DNA of 30,214 nucleotides, taken from Prolixibacteraceae bacterium. Its GTDB lineage: Bacteria > Bacteroidota > Bacteroidia > Bacteroidales > Prolixibacteraceae. Below are positions 23,342-29,766 of this stretch, in pieces (positions within the stretch are counted from its first letter, which is position 1; every line of letters starts with the position of its first letter). The position numbers and the translations under genes were made by a program. The stretch spans positions 20,605 through 50,818 of the forward strand of contig DPCJ01000199.1 in assembly GCA_003516705.1 (NCBI GenBank), written 5' to 3'. Below the pieces are notes generated by a model. That model was not told where the DNA came from. It did no database searches and was given only the letters and a program-made list of their open reading frames with translations.

Positions 23342-23401
23342 GAGCAAGTTTGTGTTTCGGTCAGCCCGAAACCTTGCTCTGCGAGGCGAAAACATCCCGC
23401 C
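23342..23401 (+). other. Probable origin of transfer (oriT)
   Basis: GAGCAAG (23342-23348) and GTTTCGG (23354-23360) pair with CCGAAAC (23366-23372) and CTTGCTC (23373-23379), giving two 7-bp stems separated by a TTTGT bulge on the 5' side. A second small palindrome, GGCG (23385-23388) with CGCC (23398-23401), follows. It is the non-coding stretch before mobC and the relaxase, which is where Bacteroidota mobilizable elements keep oriT. The exact nick site is not assigned. Confidence 0.68.
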
Positions 23402-23431
23402 GGTCTAATCTGAACAACTAATCGTGCAATC

Positions 23432-23794
23432 ATGAAAACAATTAAAAATAGAAATACGAATGGCAGACCAACTAAAGAACCTGCCGAAAAGAAGGGTTAT
23501 AAAATAACGATCAAAATGGCGAAGGATGAGTATGGTTCATTAAAGACCAAGTCGCTTGAAGCAGGTATTAACCAAAGCGAATATATCCGCCAATGTATTC
23601 AGGCAAGTATCGTTAGGCAGCGAATAACCCCTGAATTGGTAAACTACATCCGCCAACTCAGCGGAATGGCCAACAACATCAACCAGATTGCCCATAAAGC
23701 CAACGCCTCCGGGTATCCGGGCGTACACAAACACTGCTTATTCCTGAACGGGAAGCTGGATGATGTAATTAGCAAAATAGAAGATGATTGCTAA
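23432..23794 (+). CDS. mobC: MobC-family relaxosome protein
   Basis: A 120-residue accessory protein that opens DNA at oriT for the relaxase. An N-terminal basic segment precedes a ribbon-helix-helix part (YKITIKMAKDEYGSLKTKSL, then GINQSEYIRQCIQASI). The MobC signature LSGMANNINQIAHKANASGY is at about 73-92. It overlaps the relaxase start by 11 bases, so the two are translationally coupled. Confidence 0.9.
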   Translation: MKTIKNRNTNGRPTKEPAEKKGYKITIKMAKDEYGSLKTKSLEAGINQSEYIRQCIQASIVRQRITPELVNYIRQLSGMANNINQIAHKANASGYPGVHKHCLFLNGKLDDVISKIEDDC

Positions 23795-24746
23795 GATTGT
23801 ACAGGGACATGGGTTCCGGGGGGTCGTTGGTTATATCTTGGACAAAGAAAAAGCCAGCTTGCTTTATGCTGAAGGGATCAGGATAAAAGACAAGGAATCG
23901 ATTGTTAAAAGTTTCATTGCGCAGCAAAAGCTAAATCCGAAAATAGCCAAGCCAGTAGCTCATATTTCGCTGGACTTTTCTGTGCAGGATAAAAGCAGGT
24001 TGACCGATCACTTTATGGTCGGTATAGCCCAAGAATATATGAAAAAGATGGGATACCGGGATACACAATACATTATTGCCCGGCACAATGACACCGACCA
24101 TCCTCATTTACACCTGGTTATTAACCGGATTAACAACAACGGAAAACGGATTTCAGATCAGAATGAAAAGTTGCGAAACACACGGGTTTGCATGGAACTT
24201 ACAAAAAAGTACGGTTTGTATATTGCTTCAGGCAAGGAGAACGTGAAAGAACACCGGTTAAAAGAGCCGGATAAAACCAAGTATGAGATCTATCATGCAC
24301 TGAAATCTGCTATCCCAAACTGTAAGAACTGGAAGGAATTAAGATCAGAATTACTCAAATCCGGCATTACGACAGCGTTTATTAAAAATGGTGAAACTGA
24401 AAAGATACAGGGAGTTAGGTTTGGAAAGAATGGTTATGAGTTTAACGGTTCCAAGATTGACCGGGATTACAGTTTTTCCAAAATCAAATACCAGTTGTAC
24501 CAGAATGAAAAGCTACACAAAAACGAAGGCCAGCAGCATTCTGAACTGAACCAGCCGAATCAAATAACCCGGCAGGATAATATGATGGATTTTGCCGCCG
24601 GGATTGAAAATGCAGCTTCTGCTTTGGGTGGACTGTTTGATTTTACGAGTACTGCACGTTATTACGATGAGACCAATGCAGACTTCTTAAGAGAACAAGC
24701 CAAACGACGAAAAAAGAAGAAAAACCAGTATAAACGCGGATTGTAA
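23784..24746 (+). CDS. MOBP/MobB-type relaxase
   Basis: A 320-residue relaxase that nicks oriT and pilots the strand into a recipient. The candidate nucleophile is Tyr17 (VVGYILDKEKA). Metal-binding motif III is HNDTDHPHLHLVINR at 101-115, with His106, His108 and His110, and His60 lies in the preceding strand (VAHISLDF). The C-terminal 100 residues are basic and low in structure, with a KRRKKKKNQYKRG end. It is short, without a helicase or primase domain, as in Bacteroides mobilization proteins. Probably active. Confidence 0.93.
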   Translation: MIAKIVQGHGFRGVVGYILDKEKASLLYAEGIRIKDKESIVKSFIAQQKLNPKIAKPVAHISLDFSVQDKSRLTDHFMVGIAQEYMKKMGYRDTQYIIARHNDTDHPHLHLVINRINNNGKRISDQNEKLRNTRVCMELTKKYGLYIASGKENVKEHRLKEPDKTKYEIYHALKSAIPNCKNWKELRSELLKSGITTAFIKNGETEKIQGVRFGKNGYEFNGSKIDRDYSFSKIKYQLYQNEKLHKNEGQQHSELNQPNQITRQDNMMDFAAGIENAASALGGLFDFTSTARYYDETNADFLREQAKRRKKKKNQYKRGL

Positions 24747-24782
24747 ACAAATTAAAAATCAAAACTTAAGGGTGCCAGTAAA

Positions 24783-24993
24783 ATGGATTCTTCGTTAGTT
24801 TATACCCTATTTGAAGAATTAAGGAAAAAAATAGATGAGATGAACAAAAATACAACTACTAACAACTAAACTGGTTCGACTTCTGTTCCTTTGGACAATA
24901 TCACTTCTCGAAGATTTACAAATCAGGATCAACCAAAAGCAGTTTACGCCTAAGCAACTAAAGGGATTACAGACTAAATTAGCTCATTATTAA
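24783..24993 (+). pseudogene. Frameshifted remnant of a small mob-operon protein
   Basis: Reading from ATG 24783 gives MDSSLVYTLFEELRKKIDEM and eight more residues before TAA at 24867. In the +1 frame a coherent C-terminal piece then runs LLEDLQIRINQKQFTPKQLK, GLQTKLAHY and TAA at 24991. The two halves look like one small helical protein broken by a one-base shift. Small coiled-coil proteins often follow relaxases in these elements. The rest of the gene-free stretch 24747-25131 holds only an AT-rich region and the arsR promoter. Confidence 0.5.
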
Positions 24994-25075
24994 GGCAATC
25001 CCCTTGTGGCATAATTATCTGAAATATTGATGTATTAGATCATTATAATCAATTGATTTTTTTTTCATGAAATGA

Positions 25076-25106
25076 TTGCACGATTGAAATAATAAGCTTT
25101 ACTTTG
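25076..25106 (+). promoter_or_regulatory. Promoter of the arsREFG-like operon
   Basis: TTG (25076-25078), 21 bases, then TACTTTG (25100-25106), close to the TTG-N19-21-TAnnTTTG consensus but with one base less in the -7 box. The operator starts at its last base, so repressor binding would cover the transcription start. Confidence 0.5.
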
Positions 25107-25123
25107 TTCGTCATTTCACGAAC
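25106..25123 (+). promoter_or_regulatory. Operator-like palindrome upstream of arsR
   Basis: GTTCGT (25106-25111), CATTTC, ACGAAC (25118-25123): a perfect 6-6-6 inverted repeat, eight bases before the arsR ATG, with an extra ACGAAC half-site at 25125-25130. The same palindrome with the same spacing lies before the permease gene at 26835. Confidence 0.7.
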
Positions 25124-25131
25124 TACGAACA

Positions 25132-25464
25132 ATGCAAAAAGAAATAATTACAGAAGAACAGCAAAAGGCAGCTCGGTATGCCAAGGCGATGGGACATCCC
25201 ATCCGTATGTATGTACTTGATTTACTCTCAAAACAGTCATGTTGTTACAGCGGTGATTTAACCGAAGACCTTCCGATTGTCAAATCCACCCTTTCACAGC
25301 ACCTGAAAGAACTAAAGGATGCCGGATTGATTCAGGGAGAAATTGAAGCTCCGCGCGTTAAATATTGTCTGAATAAGGAAAACTGGAAGGAAGCACAGGA
25401 TTTATTCCGAAAATTCCTGAAGATGGATATGGAAGAACCAATACAAAAATGTAATACAATTTAA
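25132..25464 (+). CDS. arsR: ArsR-family transcriptional repressor, first copy
   Basis: A 110-residue winged-helix metalloregulator. The DNA-reading helix is in VKSTLSQHLKELKDAGLI (50-67). Possible sensor cysteines are Cys37-Cys38 (KQSCCYSGDL, at the place of the CVC motif in classical ArsR), Cys79 (KYCLNK) and Cys107 near the C-terminus. It heads the operon and lies next to the palindrome, so it probably represses itself and the genes that follow until an arsenical or soft metal ligand binds. Confidence 0.93.
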   Translation: MQKEIITEEQQKAARYAKAMGHPIRMYVLDLLSKQSCCYSGDLTEDLPIVKSTLSQHLKELKDAGLIQGEIEAPRVKYCLNKENWKEAQDLFRKFLKMDMEEPIQKCNTI

Positions 25465-25465
25465 T

Positions 25466-25699
25466 ATGGAAATCAAAATTTTAGGCACAGGTTGCCCCAA
25501 ATGTAAAACACTCGAAAAGTTGACCCGCGATGTGGTCGAACAAAATAGTATTGATGCCACCGTAACCAAAGTAGAAGACATCATGGAAATCATGAAATAC
25601 GGTGTAATGACTACTCCAGCCCTTGTGGTAAATGGAAAAGTAGAAATTAAAGGACGTGTTCCTTCTTCTGACGAAATCAAGCAAGTATTAACCAAATAA
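25466..25699 (+). CDS. ArsE-like small thioredoxin-fold protein
   Basis: A 77-residue redox protein with active site CPKC at Cys10-Cys13 (LGTGCPKCKTLEKL) and a cis-Pro turn (VMTTPALVVNGKV). This is the MTH895/TM0996 glutaredoxin-like family. In Shewanella-type arsEFG operons a protein of this kind acts with ArsF to reduce nitro-aromatic arsenicals, according to family knowledge. Here it starts one base after the arsR stop and sits directly before the ArsF-like gene, so I read it as ArsE. Alternatively, it could be a general thiol protein. Confidence 0.75.
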   Translation: MEIKILGTGCPKCKTLEKLTRDVVEQNSIDATVTKVEDIMEIMKYGVMTTPALVVNGKVEIKGRVPSSDEIKQVLTK

Positions 25700-25709
25700 G
25701 ATATTCAAT

Positions 25710-26114
25710 ATGAAAAAGATCCTATTTTTTAGTTTTGCACTGATGGTATTGAGTAGTTTTATTTGCAACGCTCAAACTGCAAAAAAGGAAAGTGCAGTTT
25801 CAGGAAACCAGATAGAAGCGTATTATTTTCACAACACAGTACGCTGTGAAACATGCAGAACAGTGGAAGCTGAAGCAAAGGCTGATTTGATAAACCTTTA
25901 TGGTGATCAGGTTACGTTTAAGGCTTTAAATCTTGAAGATGATGCAACTAAACCAATTGCTGAAAAGCTTAAGGTTTCCGGGCAAACGCTGCTAATTGTT
26001 AAAGGCGATCAGAAAATAAACCTTACCAACGAAGGATTTTTGTATGCGGTAACCAACCCTGCAAAATTTAAAACAATTATAAAAGCAAAGGTTGACCCAC
26101 TTATATATTTATAA
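25710..26114 (+). CDS. ArsF-like exported thioredoxin-fold protein
   Basis: A 134-residue protein with a signal peptide (about 1-21, ending CNAQ) and one redox pair, CETC at Cys46-Cys49, in FHNTVRCETCRTVEAEA. The remaining fold (VTFKALNLEDDATKPIAEKL, LLIVKGDQKI) is thioredoxin-like. Family annotation for such proteins is nitrophenyl-compound nitroreductase subunit ArsF. It sits between the ArsE-like and ArsG-like genes, four bases from the latter. Exported to the periplasm; an envelope-side reduction of arsenical is plausible but unproven. Confidence 0.75.
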   Translation: MKKILFFSFALMVLSSFICNAQTAKKESAVSGNQIEAYYFHNTVRCETCRTVEAEAKADLINLYGDQVTFKALNLEDDATKPIAEKLKVSGQTLLIVKGDQKINLTNEGFLYAVTNPAKFKTIIKAKVDPLIYL

Positions 26115-26117
26115 TAA

Positions 26118-26816
26118 ATGGAATTTCTGACCAATCTTCTCGAAAACAGCACTATGCCATGGCTTTCGGCATTGGTGCTGGGATTAATGACTGCCATCAG
26201 TCCCTGCCCGCTGGCTACCAACATAACGGCGGTAGGTTTTATCAGCAAGGACATCGAAAACCGCAACCGTGTTTTCCTGAACGGATTACTTTATACGCTT
26301 GGACGCGCGATTTCTTACACTGCTATTGCTCTGATTATTTATTTCGGAGCCGATCAGTTTAAATTCTCCGGCTTCTTCCAGCTTTACGGCGAAAAAATTG
26401 TTGGTCCTTTACTGATTATCATCGGCTTGTTTATGCTCGATGTGATTAAAATTAAGTTTCCGGGAATGAGCGGATTGACTTCTAAAATGGAAACCAAAAC
26501 CAAATGGGGATTTTTTGATGCTATTTTGCTGGGAATGATTTTCGCCTTGGCTTTCTGCCCGTACAGCGGAGTCCTTTATTTTGGTATGCTTGTCCCAATG
26601 ACAGTTGCAAGCGCATCAGGCTTGTATCTACCGATTGTTTTTGCATTGGCAACCGGAATCCCGGTGATCATTTTTGCATGGATACTGGCCTTTTCGGTTG
26701 GTTCAATCGGTGGAGTTTATAACAAGATGAAAAACTTCGAAATCTGGTTCCGCCGGGTGATCGCTGTGCTATTTATTGCAGTGGGTATCTATTACATTAT
26801 CAGAGTATTCTTCTAA
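26118..26816 (+). CDS. ArsG-like permease of the DsbD/CcdA superfamily
   Basis: A 232-residue inner-membrane protein with about six helices. It keeps the CcdA-type paired Cys-Pro sites, Cys30-Pro31 (AISPCPLATNITAVGF) and Cys147-Pro148 (ALAFCPYSGVLYFGM). ArsG-type proteins are described as efflux permeases for aminobenzyl or aromatic arsenicals. Alternatively, it could be an electron carrier handing reducing power to the ArsF-like periplasmic protein, as CcdA does; the cysteine pair supports that idea. Last gene of the arsREFG-like operon. Confidence 0.78.
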   Translation: MEFLTNLLENSTMPWLSALVLGLMTAISPCPLATNITAVGFISKDIENRNRVFLNGLLYTLGRAISYTAIALIIYFGADQFKFSGFFQLYGEKIVGPLLIIIGLFMLDVIKIKFPGMSGLTSKMETKTKWGFFDAILLGMIFALAFCPYSGVLYFGMLVPMTVASASGLYLPIVFALATGIPVIIFAWILAFSVGSIGGVYNKMKNFEIWFRRVIAVLFIAVGIYYIIRVFF

Positions 26817-26833
26817 AAAAAATTTGATTTCAA

Positions 26834-26853
26834 TGTTCGTTATTTTACGAACA
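26834..26853 (+). promoter_or_regulatory. Second copy of the ArsR operator, before the permease
   Basis: TGTTCGT (26834-26840), TATTTT, ACGAACA (26847-26853): a perfect 7-6-7 inverted repeat. The core GTTCGT-N6-ACGAAC and the inner ATTT match the palindrome before arsR. It ends 33 bases before the permease ATG at 26887. No convincing -7 box was seen. Confidence 0.7.
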
Positions 26854-26886
26854 ATTTTAAGTACTGAAAAAACAAATTATTCACAA

Positions 26887-27909
26887 ATGAAAGACATTAA
26901 AAATACAATTTGGGTTCCTATTGTTCTTTTGCCGATTTGGTTCCTGATTTACCACAACCTCCAGTCCATGACCGATTGGTTTATTGATACGGCATTGGGA
27001 ATGACAAAAGGGGCGCACCTCACTGAAGCTTTGCGATTCTTCGTTTTCGAGTTTCCCAAAGTGATGCTGTTGCTGACACTTATTATCTTCTTTGTCGGAA
27101 TTATCCGAACTTACTTTACTCCTGAACGCACTCGCAAAGCGCTCGAAGGCAAAAAAACCTTTACCGGCAACGTGATGGCCGCAACACTTGGAATCGTCAC
27201 CCCGTTTTGCTCGTGTTCGGCCATCCCGCTGTTTTTAGGGTTTGTTGAATCCGGTGTTCCGCTTGGTGTCACATTTTCCTTTCTGATTGCGGCTCCAATG
27301 ATCAACGAAGTGGCCATTATCCTGCTTTATGGGATGTTCGGCTGGAAAGTGGCTGCAATTTATGTAGGAACAGGATTGGCCATTGCCATTCTTGCGGGTT
27401 GGATCATTGGTTTGCTTAAACTCGAAAAATGGGTTGAACCGTGGGTGTATCAAACTCACATGGGCGACAGTGGTTCGGAAGAAGAAAAATTAACCTTTGC
27501 CAAACGAATTGGTCTTGGTTATGAAGCCATTAAAGAAATTGTAGGCAAAGTCTGGATTTATGTGGCGCTGGGAATTCTTGTCGGCGCTGGCGCTCATGGA
27601 TATGTTCCTGAAGATTTTATGGCTGCCTTAATGGGTAAATCAGCGTGGTATTCTATTCCACTATCTATCCTGATTGGTATTCCATTGTATTCGAATGCCG
27701 CCGGAATCGTTCCGATTGTTTCGGTACTGATTGAAAAAGGAGCATCACTCGGCACAGCTTTAGCTTTTATGATGTCTGTTATTGGCCTTTCCCTTCCTGA
27801 AATGGTAATCCTGCGAAAAGTGCTGAAACTCCCGCTGATATTCACCTTTATCGGGGTAGTAGGTACCGGAATATTGATCGTAGGTTATTTGTTTAATTAT
27901 ATCTTCTAA
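26887..27909 (+). CDS. ArsP-like DUF318 permease
   Basis: A 340-residue inner-membrane permease with about eight to ten helices. The family motif TPFCSCSAIPLF, with Cys108 and Cys110, is at 105-116, followed by AAPMINEVAI. A second repeat carries IPLYSNAAGIVPIV. ArsP members export trivalent organoarsenicals such as methylarsenite and aromatic As(III) forms; other DUF318 proteins handle Cu or Zn. The frame extends upstream, but the ATG at 26887 is chosen because the extension covers the operator palindrome. Confidence 0.87.
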   Translation: MKDIKNTIWVPIVLLPIWFLIYHNLQSMTDWFIDTALGMTKGAHLTEALRFFVFEFPKVMLLLTLIIFFVGIIRTYFTPERTRKALEGKKTFTGNVMAATLGIVTPFCSCSAIPLFLGFVESGVPLGVTFSFLIAAPMINEVAIILLYGMFGWKVAAIYVGTGLAIAILAGWIIGLLKLEKWVEPWVYQTHMGDSGSEEEKLTFAKRIGLGYEAIKEIVGKVWIYVALGILVGAGAHGYVPEDFMAALMGKSAWYSIPLSILIGIPLYSNAAGIVPIVSVLIEKGASLGTALAFMMSVIGLSLPEMVILRKVLKLPLIFTFIGVVGTGILIVGYLFNYIF

Positions 27910-27914
27910 GAAAA

Positions 27915-28403
27915 ATGAAAACAACAGAAAAACCCATATTACAAAACTTTCACATTGAAGGCGTGACGCATATCAATCCGACAGATGCGCTGGAAGCCTT
28001 GAAAAACGGAGAAGCAGTAATGCTTGATGTGCGCGAAATAAACGAAGTGAAGCTGGAAAGTGTGCCACTGGATCGCGTTTTGAATCATCCGATGTCGGTG
28101 ATTATGGATCGCTTGCCGTATATCGCCAAAGACCAAAACATTATCGTGGCCTGTCCGGGCGGTGTCCGGAGCGTTAAGGTTGCCAATTTGCTACTGATGC
28201 AAGGCTACCCCAATGTTGCTAATCTGGATGGTGGATTAATGATCTGGAAAGCAAAAGGATTGCCTTTTGACAGCAACATTTCTTCGGTAGGATGTGGTTG
28301 CAATTCTGGCACACCAGTAAAAACAGACTTTACTTCCTTAAAACTCAATATCGGTGAAAGTTTAAGCAAGAACATCGATTTTAAAAATATAAAGAGGATT
28401 TAA
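27915..28403 (+). CDS. Rhodanese-like sulfurtransferase with Cys-rich tail
   Basis: A 162-residue single-domain rhodanese. The active loop is CPGGVRS with nucleophile Cys80 (NIIVACPGGVRSVKVANLL). Preceding features are VMLDVREINEVK and the fold's Asp38-Arg40 pair. After the domain a Cys-rich GCGC (Cys127, Cys129) sits in a tail that is not typical of plain rhodaneses. It could bind metal or carry persulfide. It follows the permease by five bases, so it is part of the same transcript. Confidence 0.87.
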   Translation: MKTTEKPILQNFHIEGVTHINPTDALEALKNGEAVMLDVREINEVKLESVPLDRVLNHPMSVIMDRLPYIAKDQNIIVACPGGVRSVKVANLLLMQGYPNVANLDGGLMIWKAKGLPFDSNISSVGCGCNSGTPVKTDFTSLKLNIGESLSKNIDFKNIKRI

Positions 28404-28410
28404 TTCAAAA

Positions 28411-28427
28411 TTGGTTCATAAAACCAA
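28411..28427 (+). promoter_or_regulatory. Inverted repeat before the second arsR-type gene
   Basis: TTGGTT (28411-28416), CATAA, AACCAA (28422-28427): a perfect 6-5-6 palindrome ending five bases before the ATG at 28433. It differs in sequence from the GTTCGT sites, suggesting a separate operator for the second repressor. Being so close to the ATG it could also affect translation. Confidence 0.45.
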
Positions 28428-28432
28428 ATATC

Positions 28433-28804
28433 ATGGAAACATCCGATTATAATAAAATAGCATTAAAGCTTTCACCGATGCTCAATGCGCTCTCTCATCC
28501 GGCGAGGGTACAAATCATGTTGCACCTGGCCAAATTCAATGGATGTCAGGCGGGAAGTATTTCAGGAAAACTACCACTTGCAAAATCTACCGTTTCGGAA
28601 CATTTGAGCAAACTAAAGGAAACCGGTTTGATTACTTGCATCGCCGATGGAATTTGTTCTAACTATCAGATTAGTGATGAAGGTTACGAAATGGTAAAAG
28701 CAAGTTTTAACGAGTTTGTGGATTTAATGGAACAAAGTCGGGCAATGCGCAGCGATTGTTGTCCGGTTCATCCGGGGAATACCCAAGTATTCCAGCACAT
28801 TTGA
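28433..28804 (+). CDS. ArsR-family regulator, second copy
   Basis: A 123-residue winged-helix regulator. The reading helix is in AKSTVSEHLSKLKETGLI (50-67). The cysteines are placed differently from the first ArsR: Cys38, Cys69, Cys75 and a C-terminal pair Cys109-Cys110 with a nearby His (SDCCPVHPG). A C-terminal thiol/His site of this kind suits Cd, Zn, Pb or a persulfide. It lies between the rhodanese and a cation diffusion facilitator, its likely targets. Confidence 0.88.
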   Translation: METSDYNKIALKLSPMLNALSHPARVQIMLHLAKFNGCQAGSISGKLPLAKSTVSEHLSKLKETGLITCIADGICSNYQISDEGYEMVKASFNEFVDLMEQSRAMRSDCCPVHPGNTQVFQHI

Positions 28805-28846
28805 ATTATACTGAAAGAAATGTAATTCAAAACATTATAAAAAATC

Positions 28847-29749
28847 ATGGACGAACATCATCATCACGCAACCAGCATTTCAAACCTGAACAGAGCTTTC
28901 ATCATTGGCATTGCAATCAATCTATTGTATGTTTTTATCGAGTTTGGGGCAGGGGTGTATTACGATTCTCTGGCTTTAATTTCTGATGCCGGTCACAACC
29001 TTACCGATGTCGCATCGTTGGCTTTGGCATTGCTTGCTTTCCGTCTGGCCAAAGTAAAGTCGAACGACAAATTCACTTACGGTTACCGCAAATCAACCAT
29101 TCTGGTATCGCTCATTAATTCGGTGGTGCTTTTTGTGGCCATTGGTGGGATTCTTTGGGAAAGTTTCAGCCGGTTGCATAACCCGGTGATTGTTGAAGGT
29201 CTTCCTATCTCTGTTGTTGCCGGAATTGGAATCATTATCAATGCCATTTCTGCCTTCCTGTTTTTCAAGGATAAGGACAGCGACCTGAACGTGAAAGGCG
29301 CATACCTGCACCTGATGGCCGATGCCGCGGTTTCGCTTGGCGTGGTGGTTTCAGGAATGCTGATTTACTTTTTTCAACTCTACTGGCTCGATATGGTAAT
29401 GAGTTTGGTGATTGTCGTGGTTATTTTCTATTCAACATGGAACCTTTTCAAAGACAGCCTTTCGCTTACCCTCGATGGTGTGCCAAAGGGCATTCATATA
29501 AACGAAGTTATTTCAGAAATTAAGGAAGTGGAAGGCGTTCTTGATATTCACCACCTGCATGTTTGGGCTATCAGCACTTCACAAAATGCCATGACCGCAC
29601 ACATTATTATTCCTCAAAATACCGACATGGAACAGCAAAACCGGATCAAGAATAAGATCAAACACGAGTTGGAGCATGTCAACATTCATCACGCAACACT
29701 CGAATTTGAAACAGAAGATGATAATTGTACTGATACGAATACTATTTGA
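28847..29749 (+). CDS. Cation diffusion facilitator (CzcD-like)
   Basis: A 300-residue inner-membrane H+/metal antiporter. The N-terminus has a His cluster (DEHHHHAT). Six helices follow, with the metal-binding pairs HN..D in helix 2 (SDAGHNLTDVASLALA) and HxxxD in helix 5 (HLMADAAVSLGVVVS). A cytosolic C-terminal domain contains VLDIHHLHVWAIST. This exports Zn, Cd, Co or similar divalent ions. It follows the second ArsR by 42 bases and is probably under its control. Confidence 0.93.
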   Translation: MDEHHHHATSISNLNRAFIIGIAINLLYVFIEFGAGVYYDSLALISDAGHNLTDVASLALALLAFRLAKVKSNDKFTYGYRKSTILVSLINSVVLFVAIGGILWESFSRLHNPVIVEGLPISVVAGIGIIINAISAFLFFKDKDSDLNVKGAYLHLMADAAVSLGVVVSGMLIYFFQLYWLDMVMSLVIVVVIFYSTWNLFKDSLSLTLDGVPKGIHINEVISEIKEVEGVLDIHHLHVWAISTSQNAMTAHIIIPQNTDMEQQNRIKNKIKHELEHVNIHHATLEFETEDDNCTDTNTI

Positions 29750-29766
29750 AAATAAAAACTAAAGGA

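Noticed and set aside
26776..26886. Extended permease start at 26776
   Set aside because: The extension overlaps the ArsG-like gene and covers the GTTCGT operator; the residues do not resemble a permease N-terminus.
28756..28986. ORF overlapping the arsR2-CDF junction
   Set aside because: Out of frame with both genes, with a composition typical of a shadow frame.
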